44,617 bases of DNA, taken from Opitutales bacterium (lineage in GTDB: Bacteria > Verrucomicrobiota > Verrucomicrobiia > Opitutales > Coraliomargaritaceae). Shown here one piece after another: positions 1 through 10,888 of the stretch. Position 1 is the first letter of the stretch, and each line of letters opens with the position of its first letter. The stretch is taken from assembly GCA_018607135.1 (NCBI GenBank), contig JABBCA010000009.1, positions 1 to 44,617 of the forward strand. The letters run 5' to 3'. The position numbers were made by a program, and so were the translations under genes. The notes under the pieces were generated by a model that ran no database searches, had not been told where the DNA came from, and was given only the letters and a program-made list of their open reading frames with translations.

Positions 1-9
1 CACGACGAC

Positions 10-162
10 TAATGCCGAATGAAAAAATGTTTGATCGGGTAGCGCTAACTGGCCCGGTCAGCACGATTAAAAGCTGCAGGCTCGTCGGATGAATGCGGTG
101 TGGGCCACACCGCGCTAACGAATACGAACGTAAAAGGATCCAACTTTACTGAATTTGGTATA
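10..162 (+). repeat. MITE-like element, copy 1
   Basis: This 153-bp non-coding element recurs at 43844-43996 in the same orientation, with most bases identical. Its ends form imperfect terminal inverted repeats of about 25 bp: ATRCCGAATGARAAAATG at the left against the complement of the right end, ATACCAAATTCAGTAAAG, both running on to GATC. A perfect 9-bp palindrome (GCGGTGTGG, one base, CCACACCGC) lies inside at 95-113. There is no coding capacity worth calling. The size, terminal repeats and lack of a gene fit a miniature inverted-repeat transposable element mobilised in trans. No transposase of a parent element is in the window. Confidence 0.75.
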
Positions 163-239
163 AGCCCACTCCCGCCTCTAATTTCACGCATCAGGTCTTC
201 AGATTCAGGTCTCAAGCCTCCAGCTTCAGGTCTCACCTC
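163..239. repeat. Purine/pyrimidine-biased minisatellite next to the nnr stop
   Basis: The stretch holds imperfect tandem units of the type CAGRYTTCAGGTCTC (for example 193-236: tcttcagattcaggtctc, then cctccagcttcaggtctc). Similar low-complexity CT/AG units lie next to other minus-strand gene ends at 36841-36920 and 42217-42260. They look like a dispersed intergenic repeat class, not a regulatory site. Confidence 0.5.
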
Positions 240-1829
240 TCAACCAAGATCGTTCCGCAACACCGAAGGGAGGTAATCTAACAACTGAGTGGTATTCACC
301 ATGACCTGCCCTTTGTCACGAGCAAGCTTCTGGGCCGCGAGTCCATGCAACATCACTCCTCGCGCGAGCGCAGTCTGAGTATCTGTATTTTCTTGAGCAA
401 CCATGCCGCCGATCAATCCAGACAATAGGTCGCCACTACCACCACGCGAAAGCACTGGGCCCCCGTGGGTATTGTATAAAACTGACTCGCCATCACAGAT
501 GCGTGTATTCGCCCCTTTTAGGACCGTCGTTACTTTATAATTCCTACAAAAGTTCATTAAAGTATCTACCGAAAAATCCGCTTCGGGCAGCTTTGCGACT
601 CGCATAAATTCACCCATGTGAGGCGTTAAAATCAATGGGCCATAATCCGACTTTCGCTTCGGCGCGATTTCAATCGCCTTCTGCCTCAATGCATCGGCAT
701 CTAAGATCACAGGGAGATGCACGAGCTTAATGATATCTTGAGAAAGTAATTCTGTGCTACGGTCGCGCCCCATTCCAGGGCCACATAACACTGCGCTTGC
801 ATAGTCCAATCGATCCAAAAGGAGTGGCATTGCTCGAGGATTAAGCGTGCCATTCGAGGTCTCAGGCCACGGCACCCACATCGCTTCAGGAACCTGTGCC
901 GACAAGATCGCTGCTACCGATTGCGGCGCAAACGCAGTGACCAAACCAACACCTGAACGAACAGCAGCCTGAACCGCCATGAGCAAAGCCCCAGGCATAT
1001 ATGCCGACCCACCTACGATGTAAAGATGCCCAAACTGACGCTTATCGACAGACGCCTCGCGAAGTTTTTGTAACGGAGCCAACACTCTTGGATGCAATAC
1101 ATGCTCAACGGTATCCATTGCTTTGCCGACCTCAGAGCCATAAAAACCTAAGTCAATGTAACGGACACGCCCACAGCTGGCTAAGCCATCAAACAACACC
1201 TGCTTCGCAATACCAGTCGCATAAGTAAACTCCGCACGAAATGAGATGTCGCCAGAGACATCACCACGACCACTGGGTAGATCAACTGCGGCTCGTAAAC
1301 GAATCGATTCAAACTGATTCACTGCCTCAATGATCATGTGAGTCACCGCTCGTAATGGCGGCTGAAACGAAACGCCCAACAATCCGTCTAGGCAAATATC
1401 AATCCCACGATCACTCGCACTCGACTCAAGCACCGAAGTAATTTCATCGACACTGGAAACTTCCTCTAAGATGTGCGTTTCCACACGACCTTCCAACTGA
1501 TCATAGGCACGCTTCGCCAAAGGCTTAAAGTGCCCCTCATCTGAGGACAACAATAAGTGAACCGTAGCACGTGGAAAGTTTGCCAATAGGGCTCCGCAGG
1601 CAATTAACGCATCACCTGCATTGTTTCCCTTACCAATCAATGCCAACACTCGCAACTGCTCTGGAGCTTCAAAGAGCTCCATGTAGTCACGAATGACTGC
1701 CTCAGCAATACCCGCTCCTGCCAGTTTCATCGCTTGCCATTCTTGATCGGCATCGAGCAATATCTTCGACTCGAATTTACGGGCCTGTTGACAATTAAGC
1801 ACTGAGTGGGCGTGGGATAGAGGCTTCAT
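240..1829 (-). CDS. nnr: Bifunctional NAD(P)H-hydrate epimerase / ADP-dependent NAD(P)H-hydrate dehydratase
   Basis: This 529-aa protein repairs damaged, hydrated NADH and NADPH in the cytoplasm. The N-terminal half (about residues 1-235) is the YjeF_N epimerase domain, with the nucleotide-binding motif GKGNNAGDALIA at residues 66-77. The C-terminal half is the ribokinase-like CARKD dehydratase, with LVGGSAYMPGALLMA-type sequence near residue 270 and the glycine-rich catalytic motif RGGSGDLLSGLIGG near residue 465. Both domains are full length, as in E. coli Nnr/YjeF. It heads a run of minus-strand housekeeping genes and sits about 105 bp downstream of pdxJ. The start at 1829 is the first in-frame Met before the conserved N-terminal domain. 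The function is secure. Confidence 0.93.
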   Translation of the reverse strand: MKPLSHAHSVLNCQQARKFESKILLDADQEWQAMKLAGAGIAEAVIRDYMELFEAPEQLRVLALIGKGNNAGDALIACGALLANFPRATVHLLLSSDEGHFKPLAKRAYDQLEGRVETHILEEVSSVDEITSVLESSASDRGIDICLDGLLGVSFQPPLRAVTHMIIEAVNQFESIRLRAAVDLPSGRGDVSGDISFRAEFTYATGIAKQVLFDGLASCGRVRYIDLGFYGSEVGKAMDTVEHVLHPRVLAPLQKLREASVDKRQFGHLYIVGGSAYMPGALLMAVQAAVRSGVGLVTAFAPQSVAAILSAQVPEAMWVPWPETSNGTLNPRAMPLLLDRLDYASAVLCGPGMGRDRSTELLSQDIIKLVHLPVILDADALRQKAIEIAPKRKSDYGPLILTPHMGEFMRVAKLPEADFSVDTLMNFCRNYKVTTVLKGANTRICDGESVLYNTHGGPVLSRGGSGDLLSGLIGGMVAQENTDTQTALARGVMLHGLAAQKLARDKGQVMVNTTQLLDYLPSVLRNDLG

Positions 1830-1934
1830 GAGTGAGTTAAAATCAAGCGTAGAGTAATGATCTAGTATAGACAGTAGCCACCTTGAAGACCAATGACACG
1901 CCCTTTTTTCACACGAAGAGTTCGAGCACGCAAA

Positions 1935-2693
1935 CTAAGCGAGAAACGCCTTCATTTCCTGCACCGCCTGTTTAATTCCAACAAAAAGTGCGCGACTGAC
2001 AATAGTGTGGCCAATATTCAATTCATGGAGGTGCGGAATCGTAATGACTTCCTTAATATTGGTGTAGTTGATACCGTGCCCCGCATTGACTACCAAGCCC
2101 AGTTGATGGGCAAATTCAGCACCCTGCTTGAGCACTTGAAGCTCCTTAGCGCGCCCTTCGTGGTAATACGCATTCGCATACGCACCCGTGTGTAATTCAA
2201 TCCATGGGCTTTTAATTTCTGCAGCTGCTTCAATTTGCGTAGGATCTGGGTCAATGAACAAACTCGTGATAATCCCGTGCTCAGTCATTGCAGCCACCAC
2301 ATCAGCGATGCGTGCTTTCTGCCCTGCTACATCCAAGCCACCTTCAGTCGTCACCTCTTCGCGGCTCTCTGGAACTAAACAAGCTGAGTGTGGCTTGAGG
2401 TCCAATGCCAGTGCTACTATTTCATCCGAACAGCCCATCTCAAAATTAAGACGTGTCTTAATCTGCTCATGGGCCCGCCTGATGTCAGAGTCCTGCACAT
2501 GACGACGATCCTCTCGCAAGTGCATGGTAATGCCATCTGCACCAGCTTCTTCACAGAGCAGCGCAAAGGCAACTGGATCTGGCTCTACTTCGTCGCCGTG
2601 ATCCAGCATATGTTCACGGAAACGGGCTTGGCGCACGGTGGCGCAGTGGTCGACATTTACGCCAAGTAAGATCGTTGAAGAGGGAGTAGTCAT
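1935..2693 (-). CDS. pdxJ: Pyridoxine 5'-phosphate synthase PdxJ
   Basis: This 252-aa protein condenses 1-deoxy-D-xylulose 5-phosphate with 3-amino-2-oxopropyl phosphate to pyridoxine 5'-phosphate, the last ring-forming step of the DXP-dependent vitamin B6 pathway. The family signature is clear: LGVNVDHCATVRQAR at residues 10-24, then PDPVAFALLCEEAGADGITMHLREDRRH in the first barrel strands, with the active-site Glu in the LNFEMG segment and ELHTGAYA further on. The length matches the TIM-barrel family (about 240-250 aa). It is transcribed with nnr downstream and recJ upstream on the same strand. The 2694-2896 spacer upstream would carry its promoter, but I see no convincing -35/-10 there. 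Confidence 0.95.
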   Translation of the reverse strand: MTTPSSTILLGVNVDHCATVRQARFREHMLDHGDEVEPDPVAFALLCEEAGADGITMHLREDRRHVQDSDIRRAHEQIKTRLNFEMGCSDEIVALALDLKPHSACLVPESREEVTTEGGLDVAGQKARIADVVAAMTEHGIITSLFIDPDPTQIEAAAEIKSPWIELHTGAYANAYYHEGRAKELQVLKQGAEFAHQLGLVVNAGHGINYTNIKEVITIPHLHELNIGHTIVSRALFVGIKQAVQEMKAFLA

Positions 2694-2896
2694 GATAAAA
2701 AACTGTCAGAAATGGGAGCTTTGTCGAATTGGATTTGCGAGTTAAGCACTTGGAAACTGTCTCAAAAAGACAAAACACTTACCATGATACCTGCACATCG
2801 GTTCCTAAATCTTCTTTATTGCTTATCGGTCTTTACCAGCCACGGCTCGATTAAGATAACGATTCAGAGGAGGATTGAGACCACAAGGGACGGATT

Positions 2897-4624
2897 TTAT
2901 AAATTGAGCGATTCCGACAGCTTCCAATCCACTAGCGTGATCTGGGGGTAACGACTACCGCGCCAATAGTTCCAGGAAAAGCGAATCGCCATATCAAATG
3001 CCTGTCCTGCGGCGGGAAACGTATCCATGCGCCATGCGATACCAGCAAGCCCACGTAGATTACTCGGACTAGAAGGAAGGCGAAAACGATAATTGCTTTG
3101 GCCAAATTCCTTGGCGTCGACATCCAAAACAACGCCGCGCACGCCAAAAACTGGTTCAGGATTTCCCTGCCCAAATGGATGCAAGCGATCCAGCTCATCC
3201 AGTAAGCTCTCATTCAATGCGTCCGCCTTAAGCCATGCCGAAATCGACAATGAAGGCTCTGGCAATCCCTCAGGGTAGAGTGCCTTCAAGCCTTCTATAA
3301 AGCGGGATTTGAAAGTATCCACATTGGCTGTAGGCATAGAAACCCCAGCTGCCATCGGATGACCGCCCCAATGATCTAACAGATCCGTGCAGCGCTGGAA
3401 AACCTCCACCAAATTCACCGTCGATACGCTACGCCCCGAGCCTTTCGCCAGGTCACCCTCAGCGCCCAATACGACAGTCGGCTTATGAAAATGACGACTT
3501 ACACGACTCGCAACAATGCCCACGACACCTGGATGCCAGTCCTCTCCAAAGAGCACGATCCCTGGCTCATCGGCAAACTCCGTAGCCGCCCGCGACTCTG
3601 CGTCTTGTGTCATGCCGCGCTCAATCGACTGGCGCTCACGATTCATTTCGTCGAGTTCATTCGCCATCTGCGTGCATTCGGCAAAATCATCGTTAAGCAA
3701 TAAGTGGATCGGCAACGTCGCATCCGCCAAGCGGCCGCTCGCATTGATACGTGGACCGAGCTTGAATGAAATATCCGAACTCGCCATCTCTTGCGTGGAA
3801 TCAATACCGCTCACCTGCGCAAGCGCACGAACACCCACTCGCCCATTCGCGCGTAAATGACGCAAACCAAACCACGAAAGAATACGATTCTCCCCATGCA
3901 GCGGCACCAAATCGGCCACCGTGCCCATCGCGACTAGATCTAAATAATCCTTCAGCTGAATCGACTCAACGCGCGGGTCTTCTGCCTCACGTCGCTTCTT
4001 GAGTAGCCCATGCAACAACTTAAATACTAGGCCCGCAGTGCACAGATCACGCCAAGGCGCATCCTCCCCATCATTCACATGTGGATTTACAAAAATACAG
4101 TCGACTGGCGCTTCGGTCTTCGTCTGGTGGTGATCCACAATGATCACATCGATTCCCAATTCTCGCAAGTAGGCAATCGGCTCATGCGCATTCGTGCCAC
4201 AGTCCAGAGCGATAAACAAATCAGGGATCTGACCATCAAACACACGATCAATCGCATCTTTGCTTAAACCATAGCCTTCGTCCATACGACGTGGCACACA
4301 GTAACGCGGATTCAGATCCAACGAGCGCAACATGCTCACCAGCTGCACCGTGCTCGTCACCCCATCCACGTCATAGTCGCCAAAGACGACGACACTCTGC
4401 TTGGATTCAATCGCTTGCTCAATACGAGTCACCGCAGCCTCCAGATTAGTCAGCTCAAACGGATTGTCTAAATGCGCCAAACGAGGACGCAAGAACTCCT
4501 CCGCCTTTTCAACCGACACGAGGCCGCGCTGTGCAAGCAACTCTCCAGCAACCGCAGATACACCGAGTTCACTGCTTAGCATAGCAGCTAAACTTTCATC
4601 GGTTTCTATAGTGGTCCAAAGCAT
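2897..4624 (-). CDS. recJ: Single-stranded-DNA-specific 5'-3' exonuclease RecJ
   Basis: This 575-aa protein is the RecJ nuclease, which resects 5' ends in RecF-pathway recombination, mismatch repair and base-excision repair. The DHH phosphoesterase core is intact: motif I GDYDVDGVTS (Asp83, Asp85, Asp87), motif II DCGTN at 141-145 and motif III VDHH at 163-166. The DHHA1 domain follows, with the metal/nucleotide loop DHWGGHPMAAG near residue 395. An OB-fold-like C-terminal part ends the protein. The length is normal (E. coli 577 aa). The start at 4624 gives the usual short lead before the core. The first in-frame codons and the conserved region leave little doubt about the start. Confidence 0.95.
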   Translation of the reverse strand: MLWTTIETDESLAAMLSSELGVSAVAGELLAQRGLVSVEKAEEFLRPRLAHLDNPFELTNLEAAVTRIEQAIESKQSVVVFGDYDVDGVTSTVQLVSMLRSLDLNPRYCVPRRMDEGYGLSKDAIDRVFDGQIPDLFIALDCGTNAHEPIAYLRELGIDVIIVDHHQTKTEAPVDCIFVNPHVNDGEDAPWRDLCTAGLVFKLLHGLLKKRREAEDPRVESIQLKDYLDLVAMGTVADLVPLHGENRILSWFGLRHLRANGRVGVRALAQVSGIDSTQEMASSDISFKLGPRINASGRLADATLPIHLLLNDDFAECTQMANELDEMNRERQSIERGMTQDAESRAATEFADEPGIVLFGEDWHPGVVGIVASRVSRHFHKPTVVLGAEGDLAKGSGRSVSTVNLVEVFQRCTDLLDHWGGHPMAAGVSMPTANVDTFKSRFIEGLKALYPEGLPEPSLSISAWLKADALNESLLDELDRLHPFGQGNPEPVFGVRGVVLDVDAKEFGQSNYRFRLPSSPSNLRGLAGIAWRMDTFPAAGQAFDMAIRFSWNYWRGSRYPQITLVDWKLSESLNL

Positions 4625-4672
4625 TGGTAAGGGCGATCTAAGGCGAAAAAATGGGGTTAACCTAAAAAAGAA

Positions 4673-4727
4673 GGAGAGGGTTTACGCCTCGACCCTCCTT
4701 GAGAGAGCCGAGGCATAAAACCTCTCC
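4673..4727. repeat. Long imperfect palindrome between secDF and recJ
   Basis: The arms GGAGAGGGTTTACGCCTCG (4673-4691) and CGAGGCATAAAACCTCTCC (4709-4727) are near-perfect inverted repeats. Between them lies a second small CTCC/GAGAG hairpin. In RNA this would form a strong cruciform-like stem just after the secDF stop codon, so it could end the secDF transcript. It lacks a clean T-run and looks more like a REP-type intergenic palindrome. Confidence 0.6.
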
Positions 4728-4753
4728 TACGGAAAGAGGAATCTCAATTACGA

Positions 4754-7306
4754 TTACTCAGCTGCGTCTTCTTTAGAGCTCTCCCACTCATAACGCTTCG
4801 GTGTGAGTTGACGCTCTTCTACGTGACGACGGTCACCCTTGTGCCACCAAAAGAAGACCGGGCTCGCGATGAAGATCGAAGAGAACGTTCCTGTCAAAAT
4901 ACCGATGATAAACACGAAAGAGAAATCAGTGATGACACCTGCGCCAAAGATATAAAGCGATGTCGCGGCAAGCAAGGTCGTGATACTCGTGAGCAATGTG
5001 CGAGAGAACACACGGCTGATTGCCAGATTGATAATCGTGCGCAGATCCGTGCCAGGATTCAACTCGAGCTCTTCACGAATACGATCGAAGGCAACGATGG
5101 TATCATTGATCGAGTAACCAACGATCATCAAAATCGCAGCCAACATCGGTGCCGTAAATTGGCCACTTACAAAAATACCCAATTCGCCGCAAATGACGAA
5201 GATACCAATAGTCATCAAGACGTCGTGCACCGTCGCAACCACCGCACCGATACCGTAGCCCACTTCGAAGCGTAGCGCCACGTAAAGCAAAATACCACCG
5301 AGTGCCGCAAGAACGGACCAGAGCGCATTCCACTGAATATTCTTAGAAACCGAAGCACCAATCTGAGTGATACCCGTTTCCTTAAGGTTCGCATCCGGGA
5401 AAGCTGCTTGCAGCTCTTCAAGAACAGGGCGCGCCTGGTCAAATGAAGTCTGAATCTTTAAAATCTCTTCGTTCTGACCAATCAAGCTCTGGTAGATCGG
5501 AGTGACATCGCCGAGTTCGCGATCTTCAACCACCTGCATGATCTCAGAGAGCTTCAATTGCTGGTCGTAAGAAACAGTGATCTCGTCACCCCCAGTAAAG
5601 TCCTTACCGAGAATGTTGTCATGGTGGATAACCACACTAACTACACCCGCAAGCACGATCAACCATGAGGCGATAAACGCAGGCTTACGAAACTTGAAGA
5701 AATCAATCTTACGAGTTGGGAAAATATCCAGACCCAAGACTTTGCTCACACCCATGCGGTGCACGAGGAAGTCGACGACGAAGCGAGTCACCACCAATGC
5801 GCAGAAGATCGACGCACAGATACCAATCGCAAGTGTCACACCAAAGCCCTTCACAGGACCGGTGCCGAGCCAGATGAGAATCGCTGCAGTGATCAATGTG
5901 GTCACGTTGGCGTCCACAATCGTAGACGTCACCTTCTGGAAAGCACCTGTAGTTGCATTCTTGATACTCTTACCCGACTTCAATTCTTCACGAATACGTT
6001 CGAAGATCAGAATGTTCGCATCCACACCCATACCGAGTGTGAGGACAAGCGCCGCGACACCTGGAAGCGTGAGCGTTGCGCCAAGGCTAGCAAGCACACC
6101 CAAAACGATGATCACGTTGACAATCGAAGAAGTCACACCGACGAGTCCACCCACCATATAGTAGATAATCATGAAGCCGATAACAAGGATCGCACCCCAC
6201 TGCGCTGCACGGATGGAACTATCACGGGCTTCCTCAGCAAGCGTTGGCTGCACCTCATACATTTGGTCGACACGAAGCTCAACGGAAAGCGGGTTATTCA
6301 AAACATTCGCCAGGTCCAAAGCCTCGCGCTGTGAATAGTTACCAGTAATTTGCGCATTCTTAGAAAGCTCTGCTTGAATCGTTGGCGCCGAGTAAAGCTT
6401 GCCGTCGAGAACGATCGCAAGCGGCTCACCAATCATCTTACCAGTGACCGCACGGAAGACATCCGAGCCTTCGTTGGTCATTACGAGGTTGATTTGGAAT
6501 CCACCTGTCTGCGTTTGTGACGCAAAGGCATCTTCAACGATCTCACCCGTTGCCTCTGGGATCAACTTAATGAACATACGACGCTCATACACTTCACCCG
6601 TCTTGCGATCTTCGATATCTTCAGTGAGCACTTCATATCCGACAGGGTAGCGATTTGCAGGAGTCGTATCTGGAGTCAACGTTGGGTGCACGCGGCGGAA
6701 CTCAAGGCGCGCAGGCTTCTTCAAGTCTTCCAGCACTTCTGGATTATCCTTTGTAGAGAGACCCGCGATTTGAATTTCAATCGCATCATCACCCACTGGG
6801 CGAATGATCGGCTCGGCAACACCATTACCATCTAATCGGCTGGCAAGAATTTCAATTGCATCTTGCAGTTGGTCGGCCTGTTCGAATGCACTCACCTGCC
6901 CCAGAGACTCTTCATCTATCTTAAGCGTCACACCGACACCGCCCTTAAGGTCTAGACCGAGGCGGAGATTACTTTGCGCAGAGCTCAAAAGGTGCTTCAA
7001 CAGAATGTCGTTACGCTTTTTTTGATTCGCAACGTCCTTCAAATTGATCTGCGGAAAGAACTTTGCGTAATCGATGCCTTCATCCACCCCCATGTCCCGC
7101 AATGCGACAAACAGAGTTTTCGCTTCCCCCGCTTCGACGCGTGCTTCTGCACGAATGATAATATCAGCAAACTCAGTAGTTTCCGCAGTCGCTTGATCAA
7201 CGATATAGTCCTCAAAAGGATGGTCCTTTAAAGGTGTGATACTCGCGATACACCAAAAAACGATGGCGGCAGTGAGAAGAAATTTCCAAAGAATGTTTCC
7301 GGACAT
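4754..7306 (-). CDS. secDF: Fused protein translocase subunit SecDF
   Basis: This 850-aa protein joins SecD (about residues 1-540) and SecF (about 545-850) in one chain. It uses the proton gradient to pull exported proteins through the SecYEG channel. Twelve membrane segments can be placed: one at the N terminus (WKFLLTAAIVFWCIASITPL), five after the SecD periplasmic domain, then the 1+5 set of SecF. The SecD motif GMGVDANILIFERIREEL is near residue 430 and the SecF motif GYSINDTIVAFDRIREEL near residue 740. Each carries the transmembrane Asp needed for proton movement. The large periplasmic head domain (LRLGLDLKGGVGVTLKI onward) is present. Fused SecDF occurs in PVC bacteria, Bacteroidota and Bacillus. 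yajC lies 39 bp upstream, probably in the same operon. Confidence 0.96.
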   Translation of the reverse strand: MSGNILWKFLLTAAIVFWCIASITPLKDHPFEDYIVDQATAETTEFADIIIRAEARVEAGEAKTLFVALRDMGVDEGIDYAKFFPQINLKDVANQKKRNDILLKHLLSSAQSNLRLGLDLKGGVGVTLKIDEESLGQVSAFEQADQLQDAIEILASRLDGNGVAEPIIRPVGDDAIEIQIAGLSTKDNPEVLEDLKKPARLEFRRVHPTLTPDTTPANRYPVGYEVLTEDIEDRKTGEVYERRMFIKLIPEATGEIVEDAFASQTQTGGFQINLVMTNEGSDVFRAVTGKMIGEPLAIVLDGKLYSAPTIQAELSKNAQITGNYSQREALDLANVLNNPLSVELRVDQMYEVQPTLAEEARDSSIRAAQWGAILVIGFMIIYYMVGGLVGVTSSIVNVIIVLGVLASLGATLTLPGVAALVLTLGMGVDANILIFERIREELKSGKSIKNATTGAFQKVTSTIVDANVTTLITAAILIWLGTGPVKGFGVTLAIGICASIFCALVVTRFVVDFLVHRMGVSKVLGLDIFPTRKIDFFKFRKPAFIASWLIVLAGVVSVVIHHDNILGKDFTGGDEITVSYDQQLKLSEIMQVVEDRELGDVTPIYQSLIGQNEEILKIQTSFDQARPVLEELQAAFPDANLKETGITQIGASVSKNIQWNALWSVLAALGGILLYVALRFEVGYGIGAVVATVHDVLMTIGIFVICGELGIFVSGQFTAPMLAAILMIVGYSINDTIVAFDRIREELELNPGTDLRTIINLAISRVFSRTLLTSITTLLAATSLYIFGAGVITDFSFVFIIGILTGTFSSIFIASPVFFWWHKGDRRHVEERQLTPKRYEWESSKEDAAE

Positions 7307-7345
7307 AATAGTGTGGGGTCTTATTTAAAAGAGTGAAAAAGCAAC

Positions 7346-7666
7346 TTACTCAGCAGAGCTGTTGACTCGGCTCGCAACAAAGCTCTTACCGAGCTCCACT
7401 TTGGTTCCGTCAGCGATACGGACGACATAACGATCCTCCTTCACATTAGTAATGGTGCCGTAAATACCACCGCTAGTGACGACCTCATCACCCGTTTTCA
7501 AGGCTGCGAGCATCGCATCGTGAGCTTTCTGGCGCTTACGCTGCGGTGCGATCACGAGAAACCACATACCGACAAAGAGTAAACCGATTGGTAATAGCTG
7601 TGCCATACCACCACCTGAGGAGGCTTGAGCGAGTGTCAAAAAGGAAGAAAAATCTGGAGTTGCCAT
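7346..7666 (-). CDS. yajC: Sec translocon accessory protein YajC
   Basis: This 106-aa protein is a small inner-membrane partner of SecDF. It has one N-terminal membrane segment (LLPIGLLFVGMWFLVIAPQRK, about residues 25-45). The family's basic, cytoplasmic tail follows: QRKRQKAHDAMLAALKTGDEVVTSGGIYGTI. The length is typical. It is the first gene of a yajC-secDF operon with a 39-bp gap. The tgt gene that often precedes yajC is not here. The assignment is secure. Confidence 0.94.
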   Translation of the reverse strand: MATPDFSSFLTLAQASSGGGMAQLLPIGLLFVGMWFLVIAPQRKRQKAHDAMLAALKTGDEVVTSGGIYGTITNVKEDRYVVRIADGTKVELGKSFVASRVNSSAE

Positions 7667-8017
7667 AAGTGCTTGTGTGTCGAAAAACCGCAGAAGGAAA
7701 GGCAGTCGGTATCAAATGGCAAGTTCCTATTCTCGGGGGATTTAAAGAAGTGAACGCGACTTGAGACTGATCAATCGACGAAAAGCGGTAATTGGCACCG
7801 AAGACGGAGGCCATAGCCAGTGATTTGCGTGGGAATACAGGAGCTCGTTCCTTCTCAAGCACTCTAGCCTGTGCCCCTGCAAACGGCCCCAATAATCACC
7901 AAATCGTTTCCGATTCGGCCTCATACAGTGTAGAACGCAAGGAATGCACGCCCACTCGACCACTCCTACATGCCCAATCGGAAAACGGTCAGACAAAAGT
8001 GCCTGACCGACGAATCA
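7667..8017. other. Gene-free spacer upstream of yajC
   Basis: This 351-bp stretch has no ORF that looks coding. The small minus-strand frames here have no recognisable domain. It should hold the yajC promoter. On the minus strand, hairpin-forming segments such as GGCCTCCGTCTTCGGTGCC (about 7796-7814) suggest a structured leader or small RNA, but I cannot match them to 6S, SRP or a known riboswitch. The palindrome at 7986-8009 is listed separately. Confidence 0.35.
7986..8009 (-). terminator. Hairpin after the EP-repeat protein gene; also a repeat-family member
   Basis: CGGTCAG (7986-7992) pairs with CTGACCG (8003-8009). It lies just after the stop of the minus-strand gene at 8018, and on that strand the stem is followed by TTTTCC. 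It may act as a weak terminator. The core CAGACAAAAGTGCCTG resembles the palindromes at 39899 and 40348, so it may equally be a dispersed repeat used as a terminator. Confidence 0.5.
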
Positions 8018-9403
<1,386 letters not shown>

Positions 9404-9419
9404 ACCTTCAACCTATTTA

Positions 9420-9540
9420 TAAAAAGAACGTCGAACATCGAAGGGTGGATTTCTAATTGAGAGCACCATTCAAGAAAAAACGCATCCACTATTCAAAATT
9501 GGACGTTCGGAGTTGGACGTTCAACGTTCGAGCGAAGCGA
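9420..9540. repeat. Low-complexity ACGTTC/GAACGT-type intergenic repeat
   Basis: Recurring units ACGTCGAACATCGAA, TTGGACGTTCGGAG and TTGGACGTTCAACGTTCG fill the space between rnpB and the EP-repeat gene. The same vocabulary (ACGTCGAACATCCAACG, GAACGTTCAATGG) recurs at 42170-42205. It looks like a dispersed simple repeat of the kind seen in PVC genomes. Confidence 0.55.
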
Positions 9541-9546
9541 AAAGGT

Positions 9547-9940
<394 letters not shown>

Positions 9941-10014
9941 GCTGAGGAAACTGCGCAACCAAGCCCCGGAGCGCAAGCGGGAAGTTACAACCCAAAAACA
10001 GGCACTACGTTACA

Positions 10015-10047
10015 GCGTCACACCAGCGTCACACTTCAGTCACGAAA
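10015..10047 (+). promoter_or_regulatory. Putative PHO box upstream of the TonB operon
   Basis: Three direct 11-bp units stand in tandem: GCGTCACACCA, GCGTCACACTT and CAGTCACGAAA. CGTTACA lies just upstream (10008-10014). This is the architecture of PhoB sites: a 7-bp CTGTCAC-like unit plus a 4-bp spacer, repeated on an 11-bp period. It ends about 60 bp before the start codon at 10108, with an AT-rich candidate -10 (TTAACCAT) at 10050-10057. Confidence 0.6.
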
Positions 10048-10107
10048 GCTTAACCATAGAACACTTTCATTTGAAAACAGCTTCTGATAGCGATCAGCGC
10101 CTAAACT

Positions 10108-10869
<762 letters not shown>

Positions 10870-10888
10870 ACTTTAAGCAAGCATCATC

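Noticed and set aside
45-236. A 63-aa minus-strand frame at the window start
   Set aside because: It lies across the MITE-like element and the minisatellite; its residues are translated repeat units and show no domain.
4808-6334. Several plus-strand frames of 150-195 aa opposite secDF
   Set aside because: They are antisense shadows of a strongly conserved gene, rich in Thr/Arg/Asp runs, with no domain or signal peptide.
7536-7996. Two minus-strand frames upstream of yajC (118 and 84 aa)
   Set aside because: One overlaps yajC in another frame. Neither has a recognisable domain or a ribosome-binding site, and composition is not coding-like.
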